DNA of 64,000 nucleotides, taken from positions 45,606 through 109,605 of the forward strand of contig NZ_BMPQ01000019.1 in the NCBI RefSeq assembly GCF_014647675.1, written 5' to 3'. The DNA comes from Streptomyces flaveus (GTDB lineage Bacteria > Actinomycetota > Actinomycetes > Streptomycetales > Streptomycetaceae). The position numbers and the translations under genes are program-made. How positions within the stretch are numbered: the first letter of the stretch is position 1; each line of letters begins with the position of its first letter. Positions 1 through 9,857 of this stretch are shown here, piece by piece. A model generated the notes under the pieces. It saw only the letters and a program-made list of their open reading frames with translations, ran no database searches and had not been told where the DNA came from.

Positions 1-63
1 AGGAGCGCGCCTCCGCCGGGCAGCCGCGATCACCCCACCCGTTCCCACTCCCCCGCAACGCTG

Positions 64-1809
64 TCAGTCCCGGCGGAAGATCGTGATCGAGTGGCCGACC
101 TCGTCGATCGGCCTGCTGGACTCGATCAGCGCCTCGAGCGGTCCTCCGGGCTCGGCCTTGGCGACCGCCGAATTCGAGACGAGGAGCAGCCCGCGCACCT
201 CCTCCGGCTTCGCCCTGAGCGGATCGCGGGCGTCGATGCCGTAGTACGACGGGACCCCGCTGCCCTTGTAACCGAGCCAGACCCGCTCATCGGGGTAGCG
301 CTGCCGGAGACGCTCGGCCAGCCGTCCCAGGTCCTGACCCCAGTCGACGTTCGAGTCGTGCAGGTGCTGGCGGGTCTTCGAGGGCCCGCCGAACGCCTCG
401 TTGGAGTACGGCAGGTAGTACGGGAAGGTCCGCAGCGAACTGACCGCGACGAACACGACCAGCGCCGCCGTCATCCCGTACGCCCACCATGTGCGGTGGA
501 TGAGTACGCCGGCCGCGGCGACGGCCAGGAACATCGGCAGGAAGATGGCGTACCGGACCCCGAAGCCGCGCGATCCGTCCAGGAGCACCGCAAGCAGCAC
601 CGCCGGGAGCAGCAGCAGGTACGGCGCCGCGGGCCGCAGGCGGCGAGCCGTCAGCAGGGTCACGGCACCGGCCGCCCACAGGGCGAGCATGCCCAGCGGT
701 GTCTTCACCAGTACCGCGGCCGGCAGGTAGTACCAGAGCGAGCCGAAGTAGCGCCGGCCGAACAGGAAGCCGCCGCCCTTCGTCGAGTACTCGATGCCGA
801 ACTGGATGCGCATACCGTCCCGGTACGGCTCCGGCACGGGCAGCCAGGCGGTGACGAGGCCACGCTTGCCGCGGATGTCCGGCACGTTCCTCGGAGTCGT
901 CCAGGGCGGCCGGGGGTCGACGGCCAGGTAGGTGGCCCACACCACGGCTACGGCGACGAGCGCCACACCGGCCGCCGCCAGGGCGCTGTACGCGATCAGT
1001 CGCAGCGTCCCGCGTCGGTCGAGGCCGGGTGTGCGACGGGCGGACCAGTACGACACAGCGGCCAGGAGCAGCAGGACGGGCGCCGCCGCCAGGGTGTTCA
1101 TGCGTGTCGCCAGGGCCGCGCCGAGCGCCAGCCCGGCGAGCGGGAGGTAGCGGAGCGGCTGCCCGCGGGCCCGCCGGAGCAGCCACACCGAGGTCAGCAG
1201 GAAACCGGCCGCGGGTACGTCGAGTGTGGCCAGCGATCCGTGCGCGATGACGTCGGGCGAGAACGCGTACAGCGCGAGCGCCGCCACCCCGCCCGCCGCA
1301 CCGACGAGATCGCGCGCGAACGCGAAGACGACCAGGCCGAACAGCAGGGTCAGCGCGATCATCGGCAGTCGCGCGAACAGCATCACGCGCCACGGATCGT
1401 TGCCCGATTCGTACAGCACATGCCGTCCGAGCGCCGTCTGGTCGCCGGTGAAGTCGGGGTCGAGGTGCACATCGGTGAACGCCAGACCGGACGCGATGAT
1501 CAGCTTGCCCAGCGGCGGATGCTCGGGGTTGAAGCGCAGGTCGCGCTGGGCCAGGTAGACCTCGGCCGTCCCCACGTACACGGGCTCGTCGATGGTCGGC
1601 GTCTGCTGCACGGCCGTGGTGATCATCGCGGCGGCCATCTGGCCCAGCAGTACGGCCACGACGAGCGGGAGCAGCCATCGCCGGTGCCGCCGCAGCACCT
1701 CGATGCGGCTGCGCAGGCTCCCGACGGCCGCCGGGGCAAGGCCGTCGGAAGCGGGCGCGGTGGCGGCCGGCGCGGTGCGCCTGATCGCCATGAACAGCGG
1801 CATACCCAT
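64..1809 (-). CDS. GT39-like (PMT/ArnT superfamily) membrane glycosyltransferase
   Basis: A 581-residue polytopic membrane protein that probably moves a sugar from a polyprenyl-phosphate donor to an extracytoplasmic acceptor. After an Arg-rich cytoplasmic tail comes a first membrane segment (about 46-66). The first outer loop carries TIDEP (72-76) and NPEHPPLGK (94-102), the acidic-pair and HPP signatures of PMT/ArnT-type enzymes. Roughly ten further hydrophobic segments follow, and the hydrophilic C-terminal part contains DSNVDWGQDL. Length fits the family. It is divergent from the acyl-CoA synthetase gene. Family assignment is firm; donor and acceptor (protein, lipid or polymer) cannot be told. 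Confidence 0.85.
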   Translation of the reverse strand: MGMPLFMAIRRTAPAATAPASDGLAPAAVGSLRSRIEVLRRHRRWLLPLVVAVLLGQMAAAMITTAVQQTPTIDEPVYVGTAEVYLAQRDLRFNPEHPPLGKLIIASGLAFTDVHLDPDFTGDQTALGRHVLYESGNDPWRVMLFARLPMIALTLLFGLVVFAFARDLVGAAGGVAALALYAFSPDVIAHGSLATLDVPAAGFLLTSVWLLRRARGQPLRYLPLAGLALGAALATRMNTLAAAPVLLLLAAVSYWSARRTPGLDRRGTLRLIAYSALAAAGVALVAVAVVWATYLAVDPRPPWTTPRNVPDIRGKRGLVTAWLPVPEPYRDGMRIQFGIEYSTKGGGFLFGRRYFGSLWYYLPAAVLVKTPLGMLALWAAGAVTLLTARRLRPAAPYLLLLPAVLLAVLLDGSRGFGVRYAIFLPMFLAVAAAGVLIHRTWWAYGMTAALVVFVAVSSLRTFPYYLPYSNEAFGGPSKTRQHLHDSNVDWGQDLGRLAERLRQRYPDERVWLGYKGSGVPSYYGIDARDPLRAKPEEVRGLLLVSNSAVAKAEPGGPLEALIESSRPIDEVGHSITIFRRD

Positions 1810-2025
1810 GACTACGTCCGTCCCGTACGGGCCTGCTCATCCCCGCGCGTGTCGTCCCGGCCATCGCCTCGTACGGAACGCCCCATCCGGCCTGGAAAGA
1901 CCATCGGGATCAAGTCACTTGTCGGTTCCGGACACGGCTGTCGTCGGCGTGGACTAGATTTCAAACGCTCTCGGCCCCAAGCCTCCATCCCCGAGGGCGC
2001 TGTGAGAAGAATGCTGGAGCGGCGC

Positions 2026-3921
2026 ATGCATGTGTCCGAAGTTCCGTCCTCGGCTCTGCCCTTGATGCAGGGAGGACTCGCCGACTCTCTCTTCGACACG
2101 GCGGAGCGCACGCCCTTGCTTCCGCAGATCGCGCGCCGTTCCGAGACCTCCCCGCCGACCTGGTCGCCGGTGACCGCGGTCGAGTTGCGGGACGAAGTGA
2201 TCGACCTGGCCAGGGGGTTCATCGCGTCCGGGCTGTATCCGGGGCATCGCGTGGCCATCATGGCCCGTACGCGCTACGAGTGGACCGTGCTCAGCTACGC
2301 GCTGTGGGCGGTGGGAGCCGAGATCGTCCCGATCTACCCGACCTCCTCGCACGATCAGGTCGCGTGGATCCTGCGCGACGCGAACTGTGTCGGTGTGGTC
2401 GTCGAGGACGAGCAGGGCCTCATGACGGTCGGCTCGGCGTGCGCCGCGCTGCCGCAGCTGCGTCACGTCTGGCAGTTGGACGCCGGATCCCTCGCGCAGC
2501 TCGTGGAACTCGGCCGGTCGGTACCGTTCTCGGCCGTCGAGTCGATGCGCCGGATCGTGTTCCCCGACTCGACCGCGGCCATCGTGTACACGTCCGGCAC
2601 GACAGGGCACCCCAGAGGCTGTGCCGTGAGCCATCGCAATCTGGCGAGCCCCTGCGACTCCCTGCTGGCCGGCTGGGCGCACACGACGGCGCCGCCCGGC
2701 CGGCAGCCGGCCATCCTCGCCTTCCTGCCCTTCTCCCATGTGTACGGCCTCATGGTCCAAGGGATCTGTGTACGCGGCGGATTCCTGATGGGCCATGAGT
2801 CCGAGATGCACCAGGAGGCACTGTCCGAGGCCTTCCTGTCGTTTCGCCCCACATTCATCTTCGCCGTCCCGTTCGTCTTCGAGAAGATCTACAAGAACTT
2901 CCTGCGCAAGGCCCAACAAGCAGGCCACGGCGCACTGTTCGACCGCGCGGCGCGCATCGCACGGCGATTCGCCGGCGCCGTGGAGCGGCAGCAACTGGGC
3001 ACGGGCGCCGGGCCCAACCTCGAACTGCGCGCCCAGCACGCCTTCTACGAACGGACCGTCTACCGGAAGCTGCGAGCCGCACTGGGCGGAAGAGTGTGCG
3101 GCGCGTGTTCGGGCGGCTCGCCCCTGAACCGGCAACTCGCCCTCTTCTACTCGGGAATCGGGATCTTCATCCACGACGGGTACGGGCTCACGGAGACGAG
3201 TGGCGGGATCACCGCGCAGCCCGTCGGCCGGCAGAAGTTCGGCACCGTCGGACGCCCCGTGCCGGGCATGGAGGTCCGCGTGGCCGAGGACGGGGAGATC
3301 CTGGTGAACGGCCCCTCGGTCTTCCAGGGTTACGTCAATGACGTGCCCGGCACTCGGGAGGCGCTCCGCGGCGGCTGGCTGGCCACGGGGGACATCGGGC
3401 GGCTCGACAACGACGGGTATCTGGCCATCACCGGCCGTAAGAAGGACATCATCATCACGAGCAGCGGCAAGAGCGTGGCTCCGGCGGCCCTCGAAGAACG
3501 TCTGCGGGTCCATCCGCTCATCCATCAAGCGGTCGTCGTGGGTGACAACCGCCCCTGTGTGGGGGCCCTGATCACCCTGGATCCGGAGTTTCTCGCCCAC
3601 TGGCGCGCGAACCTGCCCCTGGGGGGCGCGTCGAGCCGGGACGTACGGGAGCAGAACGCCCTGCGGGAAGAGGTCATGCGCGCGATCGCGGCGGCCAACA
3701 GCACGGTGTCCCGCGCCGAATCCATCCGCGTGTACCGCATCCTCCCGGAGCCCATCGACCCGGCCACCGGGCTGATGACACCGTCGATGAAGCTGCGCAG
3801 GGACGCCATCACGCACCACTTCGCGGCCGAGATCGACGCGATGTACGCGACATCGCGAGCCGCGCGACGCAGCCCGGCCGTCGAGTCCTTCGCCTGGGAG
3901 GACGACAACGTGTTCCGGTGA
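2026..3921 (+). CDS. AMP-forming long-chain fatty acyl-CoA synthetase (FadD-like)
   Basis: ATP-dependent activation of a fatty acid to acyl-CoA through an acyl-adenylate. ANL-superfamily signatures are all present: phosphate loop YTSGTTGHPRG, the adenine-site motif GYGLTETSGG, and the hinge/C-terminal motifs TGDIGRLDNDGYL and GRKKDIIITSSGK with the catalytic Lys region. About 631 residues, normal for the bacterial long-chain class. I chose ATG 2026 because GGAG at 2016-2019 is well spaced; ATG 2011 is in frame but has only a badly spaced GAGAAG. The reading frame stays open far upstream, but that stretch is antisense to the glycosyltransferase gene. The stop at 3919-3921 runs directly into the degraded xylanase sequence. 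Confidence 0.9.
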   Translation: MHVSEVPSSALPLMQGGLADSLFDTAERTPLLPQIARRSETSPPTWSPVTAVELRDEVIDLARGFIASGLYPGHRVAIMARTRYEWTVLSYALWAVGAEIVPIYPTSSHDQVAWILRDANCVGVVVEDEQGLMTVGSACAALPQLRHVWQLDAGSLAQLVELGRSVPFSAVESMRRIVFPDSTAAIVYTSGTTGHPRGCAVSHRNLASPCDSLLAGWAHTTAPPGRQPAILAFLPFSHVYGLMVQGICVRGGFLMGHESEMHQEALSEAFLSFRPTFIFAVPFVFEKIYKNFLRKAQQAGHGALFDRAARIARRFAGAVERQQLGTGAGPNLELRAQHAFYERTVYRKLRAALGGRVCGACSGGSPLNRQLALFYSGIGIFIHDGYGLTETSGGITAQPVGRQKFGTVGRPVPGMEVRVAEDGEILVNGPSVFQGYVNDVPGTREALRGGWLATGDIGRLDNDGYLAITGRKKDIIITSSGKSVAPAALEERLRVHPLIHQAVVVGDNRPCVGALITLDPEFLAHWRANLPLGGASSRDVREQNALREEVMRAIAAANSTVSRAESIRVYRILPEPIDPATGLMTPSMKLRRDAITHHFAAEIDAMYATSRAARRSPAVESFAWEDDNVFR

Positions 3922-4611
<690 letters not shown>

Positions 4612-4734
4612 GGATGACCGTTTCAACGGCAAGGAGCGCGTGGCGTGGCGATCCCGGTCGCCACGCCACGCCGCCGAGTGCGAGACCACCTCGAGAACGG
4701 AATGCCTCGGCAGGTCCCGGGCGTTGAACAGCGC

Positions 4735-5175
4735 ATGCCCCACGACACGAGCCAGGACGCCCTGCTCAAGCTGCTCAGTGAGTACGACGGCGGGGTGCTG
4801 GTCACCCTCAAACGCGACGGACGACCTCAGCTGTCGAACGTCAACCACGCGTACTACCCCGACGAGCGGACCGTGCGCGTCTCGGTCACGGACGACCGCG
4901 CCAAGACGCACAACATGCGCCGGGATCCACGGGTGTCGTACCACGTGACCAGCGAGGACCGCTGGGCCTACACCGTCGTCGAGGGCGTCGCCGACCTCAC
5001 TCCCGTCGCGAGGGATCCGCACGACGAGACGGTCGAGGAACTCATCCGGCTCTACCGCGACGTCCAGGGCGAGCACCCCGACTGGGACGACTACCGCACC
5101 GCCATGGTCCGCGACCGCCGCCTCGTTCTGCGTCTGCGGATCGAGCGGGCGTACGGAGCGCCTCGCGCCCGCTGA
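4735..5175 (+). CDS. PPOX-class F420- or FMN-dependent oxidoreductase
   Basis: Small split-barrel flavin/deazaflavin oxidoreductase, 146 residues from ATG 4735. The family opening is seen directly: a short helix, then GGVLVTLKRDGRPQLSNV and VRVSVTDDRAKTHNMRRDPRVSY, the phosphate-binding region of the pyridoxamine-phosphate-oxidase-like fold. An upstream ATG at 4645 would add 30 residues unlike the family, so the internal start is preferred although no good ribosome site precedes it. These proteins usually reduce an unknown small molecule with F420H2; the cofactor is an inference. It is convergent with the Pep-like gene. Confidence 0.85.
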   Translation: MPHDTSQDALLKLLSEYDGGVLVTLKRDGRPQLSNVNHAYYPDERTVRVSVTDDRAKTHNMRRDPRVSYHVTSEDRWAYTVVEGVADLTPVARDPHDETVEELIRLYRDVQGEHPDWDDYRTAMVRDRRLVLRLRIERAYGAPRAR

Positions 5176-5190
5176 AGAACGGGCGCGCTC
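5157..5190. terminator. Hairpin between convergent genes
   Basis: GCGCCCG (5165-5171) pairs with CGGGCGC (5180-5186) over an 8-nt loop containing the stop codon of the oxidoreductase, and the outer GAGCG/GCTC bases can extend it. There is no T-tract, as is common for Streptomyces terminators. It sits in the short gap between two convergent genes. Confidence 0.4.
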
Positions 5191-5204
5191 GGCACCGGCG
5201 GGGC

Positions 5205-5780
5205 TCAGGCTCGGATGGAGGTACGCAGCACGGTTCCGCTCGGCGAGCCCGCCGGATCCCGGGAGCCGGCATCGGCCGCCGCTGCCGTGAGCAGGCTCGC
5301 AGGCGCGGAGCCTGCCAGGGCGGGCACCGGCGCCTCGCGGGGCATCGGACGTGCCACGCGCAGACTGGGGGCGGGGGAGGTCGGGACCAGCGGAGCGCGC
5401 TCGACGGCGCGGGCCCGGCGCGAGAACCAGATGATCCTGCCGCCGGTTCCTGTGGCGCAGCAGCCCCAGCCGTCGCTCACGGCGACGATGTGGGCGAGGC
5501 AGCCCGGTTGGGCGTACTTCGCGTGCAGGTCCGCGTCGTTGTCCGCGATGGCGGTGATGAGGTGCTGGCCGGTCCACCACATCTCGATGGTGGTGTTCTT
5601 GTCCGCGGCGTGCTCGTCGATCGTGTGCAACAGCACCTCGGCGCAGTGACAGACGGACTCGACGAGGTCCTCCAGGTTCCAGTACCGGAGGTGGGCGGCC
5701 AGAATGCGCCTGACCTGTGCAACCCGTTCCGGGCTGACCTCCACGTCGAGGTGGTAGTAGCAGGGCACTACGGTCTTCAT
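5205..5780 (-). CDS. Pep-type HATPase-like protein
   Basis: A 191-residue protein of the type annotated in Streptomyces as pep or ATP-binding protein. Residues 1-120 resemble a reduced anti-sigma-factor-like HATPase_c fold: YYHLDVEVSPERVAQVRRIL, then RYWNLEDLVESVCHCAEVLL (the N-box-like helix), DNDADL and VSDGWGCCATGTGGRIIWFS. Residues 125-191 are a low-complexity Ala/Pro/Ser tail. The classic N and G1 boxes are weak, so ATP binding is uncertain. It stands alone on the minus strand. Role unknown; regulatory binding to a partner is the usual guess. Confidence 0.7.
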   Translation of the reverse strand: MKTVVPCYYHLDVEVSPERVAQVRRILAAHLRYWNLEDLVESVCHCAEVLLHTIDEHAADKNTTIEMWWTGQHLITAIADNDADLHAKYAQPGCLAHIVAVSDGWGCCATGTGGRIIWFSRRARAVERAPLVPTSPAPSLRVARPMPREAPVPALAGSAPASLLTAAAADAGSRDPAGSPSGTVLRTSIRA

Positions 5781-6096
5781 CGTCGTTGACTCCTCACCGG
5801 CGAAGCTCTCGCTCCCCTAGCCCCCGCGGGCCGAGCCCCGAGCACGAAGCGTGAGCGCTGATCGCTCCTGAGTCACTCCAGGGTGAGAGTGCTACTCCGT
5901 TCGTGCAACACGAGAGGCAGGAGCGCCCTGTCGTTCAGCCGTGTCGTTCAAGGGACAACAGGACGTTCTGTGGCGCCGCAGGCACCATGGGTGAAGGCTT
6001 CGGCCGCTGTGACCGGTCGGCGCCGCTCCGTGCACGGCCTTCACACACTGGCCAGGTGAACCGTGCGCACTCGCGAGGAGGAAGGTGACCAGTGAG

Positions 6097-6402
6097 ATGC
6101 TGCTGCCTGCCAAAGCCGAAGTCGCCAGGCATCTGGAGCAGTACCGGGCCTGGGAACGCCTGATGCTCGCCGCCCCCACCGACCGCGCGGCGCGGGACAA
6201 CTTCGAGAGCACGGGCTACACCCTGTGCGTGCTGATGAGGAAACGCTGCGCCCGCGAAGCCGCTGACGCCGCCGAGCGCTATCTGGGCGCCGATTTAGCG
6301 GTGTATTTCGGAAGCCGGGACGGCAGGACCCGCCGCCGAAACGGCGGCCGCAGGACGACCGGCGCATGTCCGACCGGGCTCGCGACGGTACCGGGGCACT
6401 AG
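6097..6402 (+). CDS. DUF5133 domain protein
   Basis: About 101 residues from ATG 6097. The family core is clear: MLLPAKAEVARHLEQYRAWE, then GYTLCVLMRKRCAREAADAAERYLG, followed by an Arg-rich tail. The AGGAGGAA at 6076-6083 would serve GTG 6085 (very short spacing) or ATG 6097 (long spacing); the usual family start favours 6097. Function unknown; such small soluble proteins occur in many copies in Streptomyces genomes, often near regulatory genes. Confidence 0.7.
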   Translation: MLLPAKAEVARHLEQYRAWERLMLAAPTDRAARDNFESTGYTLCVLMRKRCAREAADAAERYLGADLAVYFGSRDGRTRRRNGGRRTTGACPTGLATVPGH

Positions 6403-6581
6403 GTACCGCAGACGCCGGCGCAGCAGGGACACACCGCCGGAACCGCGAGCGAAGGCGAACTCAAGGACGGTGTAGGTGAGACCCATTCCGCCTGCGCCGG
6501 GCGGTCCCCACCAGTCGCTCGGGCTGCCGGCGGTGGCCGTCGTGCATCGCGGCGACCGCCAGGGTCCGGGGACGCGCGGGC

Positions 6582-7193
6582 TCACGCCCCGGCGAGCAGC
6601 GTGGCGCCGAGGGCGATCATCGTCACGGCGACCAGGCCGTCCAGTACGCGCCATGCCGACGGCCGGGCCAGGAAGCCGCTGAGCAGCCGGGCACCGAAGC
6701 CCAGCGCGACGAACCAGCACAGGCTGGCGAGTACGGCGCCGAGGCCGAAGGTCCAGCGGAGCGGGCCTCGGTCGGCCGCGACGGAGCCGAGGAGGAACAC
6801 GGTGTCGAGGTAGACGTGCGGGTTGAGCCAGGTCATCGCCAGGCAGGTGAGTACGGCCCGCCGCCGCGAGCCCGCCGACCCGGCTTCCACCCGCAGGGCC
6901 GAGGGGCGGAAGACCCGACGGGCGGCGAGGCAGCCGTAGACGAGCAGGAAGACGCCGCCGGCCAGCGCGACCACGGTGAGCGCCGACGGCCAGGCCACCA
7001 CCACGGCGCCGACCCCGGCGACACCCAGCGTGATGAGGGTCGCGTCGGACAGGGCGCAGATGCCCACCACCGCGAGCAACGCCTCCCGGCGGACGCCCTG
7101 GCGCAGCACGAAGGCGTTCTGCGCGCCGATGGCGACGATGAGCGAGAGGCCGGTGCCGAATCCGGCGGCCGCGGCGGTCAGGGCGTTGGTCAC
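6582..7193 (-). CDS. LysE/ArgO-family amino-acid exporter
   Basis: Membrane exporter of basic amino acids or analogues, 203 residues with about six hydrophobic segments. The family signature GLSLIVAIGAQNAFVLRQG lies at about 14-32, followed by the characteristic mid-protein motif TWLNPHVYLDTVFLLGS (about 124-140). Length is normal. It is divergently paired with an ArgP-type LysR regulator, the standard LysE/LysG arrangement, so expression is probably induced by its substrate through the shared 70-bp promoter region. Confidence 0.9.
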   Translation of the reverse strand: MTNALTAAAAGFGTGLSLIVAIGAQNAFVLRQGVRREALLAVVGICALSDATLITLGVAGVGAVVVAWPSALTVVALAGGVFLLVYGCLAARRVFRPSALRVEAGSAGSRRRAVLTCLAMTWLNPHVYLDTVFLLGSVAADRGPLRWTFGLGAVLASLCWFVALGFGARLLSGFLARPSAWRVLDGLVAVTMIALGATLLAGA

Positions 7194-7230
7194 GGCGTCG
7201 ACGTTAGGAAGCCGGGCGGCAGGAGTACAG

Positions 7231-7254
7231 CTAAAGATTCTTACGTATCATTAG
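7231..7254. promoter_or_regulatory. Candidate ArgP/LysG operator
   Basis: CTAAAGAT (7231-7238) and ATCATTAG (7247-7254) form an inverted repeat with one mismatch per arm and an 8-nt centre. It lies in the intergenic region of the exporter/regulator pair, 9 bp before the regulator ATG. It is AT-rich against a GC-rich background, as expected for a LysR-type site. Confidence 0.5.
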
Positions 7255-7262
7255 TGTTCGTG

Positions 7263-8174
7263 ATGACGGAGCTTCCTCTGGACCAGGTGCGCACCCTGCT
7301 GGCCGTCGTGGACGAGGGCACGTTCGACGCCGCCGCCGCTGCTCTGCATGTGACGCCGTCGGCGGTCAGTCAGCGCGTCAAGGCGCTCGAACAGCGCACG
7401 GGACGCGTCCTGTTGATCCGTACGAAGCCGGTGCGGCCCACCGAGTCCGGCGAGGTCGTCGTCCGCTTCGCACGCCAACTGGCCCGGCTGGAACGGGAAG
7501 CCCACACCGAACTCGGCATGACCAGCTCCGAGGAACCGACGCGTCTGTCGATCGCCGTGAACTCCGACTCGCTGGCGACCTGGTTCCTGCCGGCGCTCAC
7601 ACGGGTACCCGAGGAGCTGCGGCTCTGCTACGAGTTGCGCCGCGAGGACCAGGACCACACGGCCGCGCTGCTGCGTGAGGGGCTGGTGATGGCGGCGGTG
7701 ACCTCGTCGCCGGACCCGGTGGCCGGGTGCAGCGTCCGCAGTCTGGGCCGTATGAGCTATGTCCCGGCGGCGAGCCCCGGCTTCGCGGCACGCTGGCTCG
7801 GCGACCCGCCGGACGTGCCGTTGCGGGATGTCCTCGCCGACGCGCCCGTGGTCTGCTTCGACCGGCGCGACGACATCCAGGACGGGTTCGTACGAGGGCT
7901 CCGGCGGGGCCGGGGCGGCGCGAGCTCGCTGCGCCACCTGGTGCCGACCTCGGAGGGCTTCGTCGACGCCGTCGCCGCCGGGATGGGCTGGGGCATGGTG
8001 CCCGAGGTTCAGGCCGCGCCCCTGCTGGACGCGGGTCGACTCGTCAATCTGGCGCCGGACCGGAAGGTCGACATTCCCTTGTTCTGGCAACAGTGGAAAC
8101 TCGACTTTCCGGCGCTCGCGACCGTCGCGGAGATCGTCGCGGCGACAGCCTCCGAAGTTCTTGATACGGCATGA
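7263..8174 (+). CDS. argP: LysR-family regulator, ArgP/LysG type
   Basis: Transcription regulator of 303 residues. The N-terminal winged helix carries LDQVRTLLAVVDEGTFDAAA and HVTPSAVSQRVKALEQRTGR, the ArgP/LysG variant that recognises its own exporter promoter. The rest is the periplasmic-binding-like effector domain. ATG 7263 (GTG 7260 also possible) begins the HTH directly; the longer open frame upstream runs antisense to the exporter. In the family, Lys, Arg or His act as co-inducers; which one applies here is not readable from sequence. Confidence 0.9.
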   Translation: MTELPLDQVRTLLAVVDEGTFDAAAAALHVTPSAVSQRVKALEQRTGRVLLIRTKPVRPTESGEVVVRFARQLARLEREAHTELGMTSSEEPTRLSIAVNSDSLATWFLPALTRVPEELRLCYELRREDQDHTAALLREGLVMAAVTSSPDPVAGCSVRSLGRMSYVPAASPGFAARWLGDPPDVPLRDVLADAPVVCFDRRDDIQDGFVRGLRRGRGGASSLRHLVPTSEGFVDAVAAGMGWGMVPEVQAAPLLDAGRLVNLAPDRKVDIPLFWQQWKLDFPALATVAEIVAATASEVLDTA

Positions 8175-8293
8175 CGCAACTGTCCGGACAAATCGCCGCT
8201 CATGAGGAATCTGCTGGAAATCCGGGAAAAGAACGACGCGATCGCCAAAGACGTACATGAATTGTCAAGAGTGAGGGAATTCCCTTTTCTGGA

Positions 8294-8328
8294 TCCTCAC
8301 AAGTCCGGGACGATCCATCCTCACAAGT
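8294..8328. repeat. Paired 11-bp direct repeats
   Basis: TCCTCACAAGT occurs at 8294-8304 and again at 8318-8328, 24 bp apart, in the gap between the regulator and a convergent hypothetical gene. Nothing else in the 180-bp gap (8175-8353) stands out. Could be a protein-binding pair or a chance duplication. Confidence 0.35.
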
Positions 8329-8353
8329 GCCCGATAATCTGGGCCGTCCGGCG

Positions 8354-8887
8354 TCAAGCGGTCGGCCCTTGCCCCGTTTCCTTCTTGAGGAAGCTCGTCA
8401 CCTGGGCGGCCAGGCTGTCCCCGGCGCCCTCGGGGCGGGCGCCGACACCGACGGCCGGCTCGCGCAGGTCGACGCCTCCGGACCAGAGGTACCTGTGGGT
8501 CCACTCGTCGTCGACCTTCAGCTGGACCTGGATGTCCACCTGGCCCAGGCAGGCCTCGTCGGCCGCGGCGTACAGAACGGCCGTGACCCGGCGCAGCGGA
8601 TAGACGTCGAAACCCTCGATGAACTGCGAGTTCCGCCAGTCGAGGAACGCGCTCTCGCCGTCGGTGCCGACCCGGATGTCGAGCTGGCCGTCTTCGAGGT
8701 GGATGCCGAAGTACGCCGTCGTGCGGTTCTCGACGGTCACCCGGAATCTGACGTAGGTCAGGCCCTCGGCCGCGTCGTCACGCCCCCGCGGCGGCTCCGC
8801 CTTCTCGAGGCCGTGGACGCGGACACGCAGGCCGGCATGCTCCTCGCCGTACTCCTGCCAGTCGCCCACCACGTTCGGCTCGTACAC
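8354..8887 (-). CDS. Hypothetical beta-rich protein
   Basis: Unrecognised protein of 177 residues with no signal peptide or membrane segment. Alternating hydrophobic and charged residues (YVRFRVTVENRTTAYFGIHL, QVDIQVQLKVDDEWTHRYLW) suggest a beta-sandwich similar to immunoglobulin-like accessory domains. The acidic and Trp-containing stretches make it soluble. High GC third positions and the absence of a better antisense frame support it as a gene. It is convergent with the LysR gene and followed upstream by a long gene-free region. Function unknown. Confidence 0.6.
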   Translation of the reverse strand: MYEPNVVGDWQEYGEEHAGLRVRVHGLEKAEPPRGRDDAAEGLTYVRFRVTVENRTTAYFGIHLEDGQLDIRVGTDGESAFLDWRNSQFIEGFDVYPLRRVTAVLYAAADEACLGQVDIQVQLKVDDEWTHRYLWSGGVDLREPAVGVGARPEGAGDSLAAQVTSFLKKETGQGPTA

Positions 8888-9413
8888 AGTCCACCTCTCC
8901 GCCTCAGAGAGCTGCTTCTTATCTGTGCGCGCGACGACGTGTCAAATGAGCGGAATGGGCTGTGGCCAGGGATTTTGCCCCACTTGATCGGCGATCAAGC
9001 CGTGGCAAGGCACGATCCGCGTCACCGGCTCCGCGGGCGGCGGTACACGCGTGCTGCACATCACGTCCCACACACGCCTCGCCCCCTGTGCGGAAGAGCC
9101 CGTGAACGACGCGCGACGAAGGGGCGGAGGCAGGGAAAGTGACGTGCGTTGAATTTGAGTCACCGACGGCCAATAGCAATGATGCGGTTGATAGTTGAAA
9201 CGCTGTAATGCCACAATCCGATGCGGCCGCGCTGACCACCCCACCAGCGGGGCCGCCCGGCATGGTCGAAGCAAGGCTTCAGTGGCATTTCGGGCGAATT
9301 CCTGACCTGCGCGAACCGAAAACGTGATACCTGTTCAACAGTCGTCCCCCGCATATTCAGTGAGCAATTTCCGCGTTCAGACCGCGAACACAAGGCCTCA
9401 GACAAGGCACGGT
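8888..9413. other. Gene-free stretch ahead of the symporter operon
   Basis: About 525 bp with no convincing gene. The part from about 9140 to 9220 is noticeably AT-richer than its surroundings, which fits a promoter region for the DUF485/symporter pair, but I could not fix -35 and -10 boxes with confidence. Confidence 0.4.
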
Positions 9414-9857
9414 ATGCCAAGACACTCCAACTCGCCTTACAGCTCCCCACCCGGGCCATACAGCTCCCCACCCGGACAGATGCCGCCCGCCCCGGCAGCG
9501 GAGAACAGAGTCGCCTCGCATCCCGACTTCCGCTCCATACGCGGAGCCCACCGCTCGTTCGGGATCGTGGCGCTGCTGATCTCGGTCGGCGGCTTCCTGC
9601 TGCTCGTGCTGCTGTCGGGCTTCGCACCCGGAGTGCTGAACCAGGAAATGTTCGGCCATGTGACGGTGGGGCTGGCGGGTGGCATCGGCCAGTTCGCCGT
9701 GATGGCCCTGACCGCGTGGCGGTACACGGTCCACATGGAGCGGCGGATCGACCCGGCCGTCGACCGTCTGCGGGCGGAGATCGCCCGCGACGAGGCCGAG
9801 CAGGCTCGTGTCCAGCAAGCTCGTGGCCCCCAGCAGAGGCGGTTCGGTTCGTGGTGA
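9414..9857 (+). CDS. DUF485 membrane protein (symporter partner)
   Basis: A 147-residue protein with a Pro/Ser-rich cytoplasmic start, a short conserved soluble stretch (SHPDFRSIRGAHRSFG) and two membrane segments (about 49-70 and 78-100), then a charged coiled-coil-like tail ERRIDPAVDRLRAEIARDEA. This is the DUF485 architecture found directly before acetate/solute symporters. Its TGA overlaps the GTG of the next gene (GTGA), so the two are translationally coupled and probably form one membrane unit. Confidence 0.85.
   Translation: MPRHSNSPYSSPPGPYSSPPGQMPPAPAAENRVASHPDFRSIRGAHRSFGIVALLISVGGFLLLVLLSGFAPGVLNQEMFGHVTVGLAGGIGQFAVMALTAWRYTVHMERRIDPAVDRLRAEIARDEAEQARVQQARGPQQRRFGSW

Noticed and set aside
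91-2025. Long open frame fused ahead of the acyl-CoA synthetase
   Set aside because: It is the antisense of the glycosyltransferase gene, rich in Arg, Gln and His as shadow frames are, and the synthetase family start lies at about 2026.
8919-9263. Open frames in the gap before the DUF485 gene
   Set aside because: No ribosome site, poor third-position GC bias and no recognisable product in either strand.
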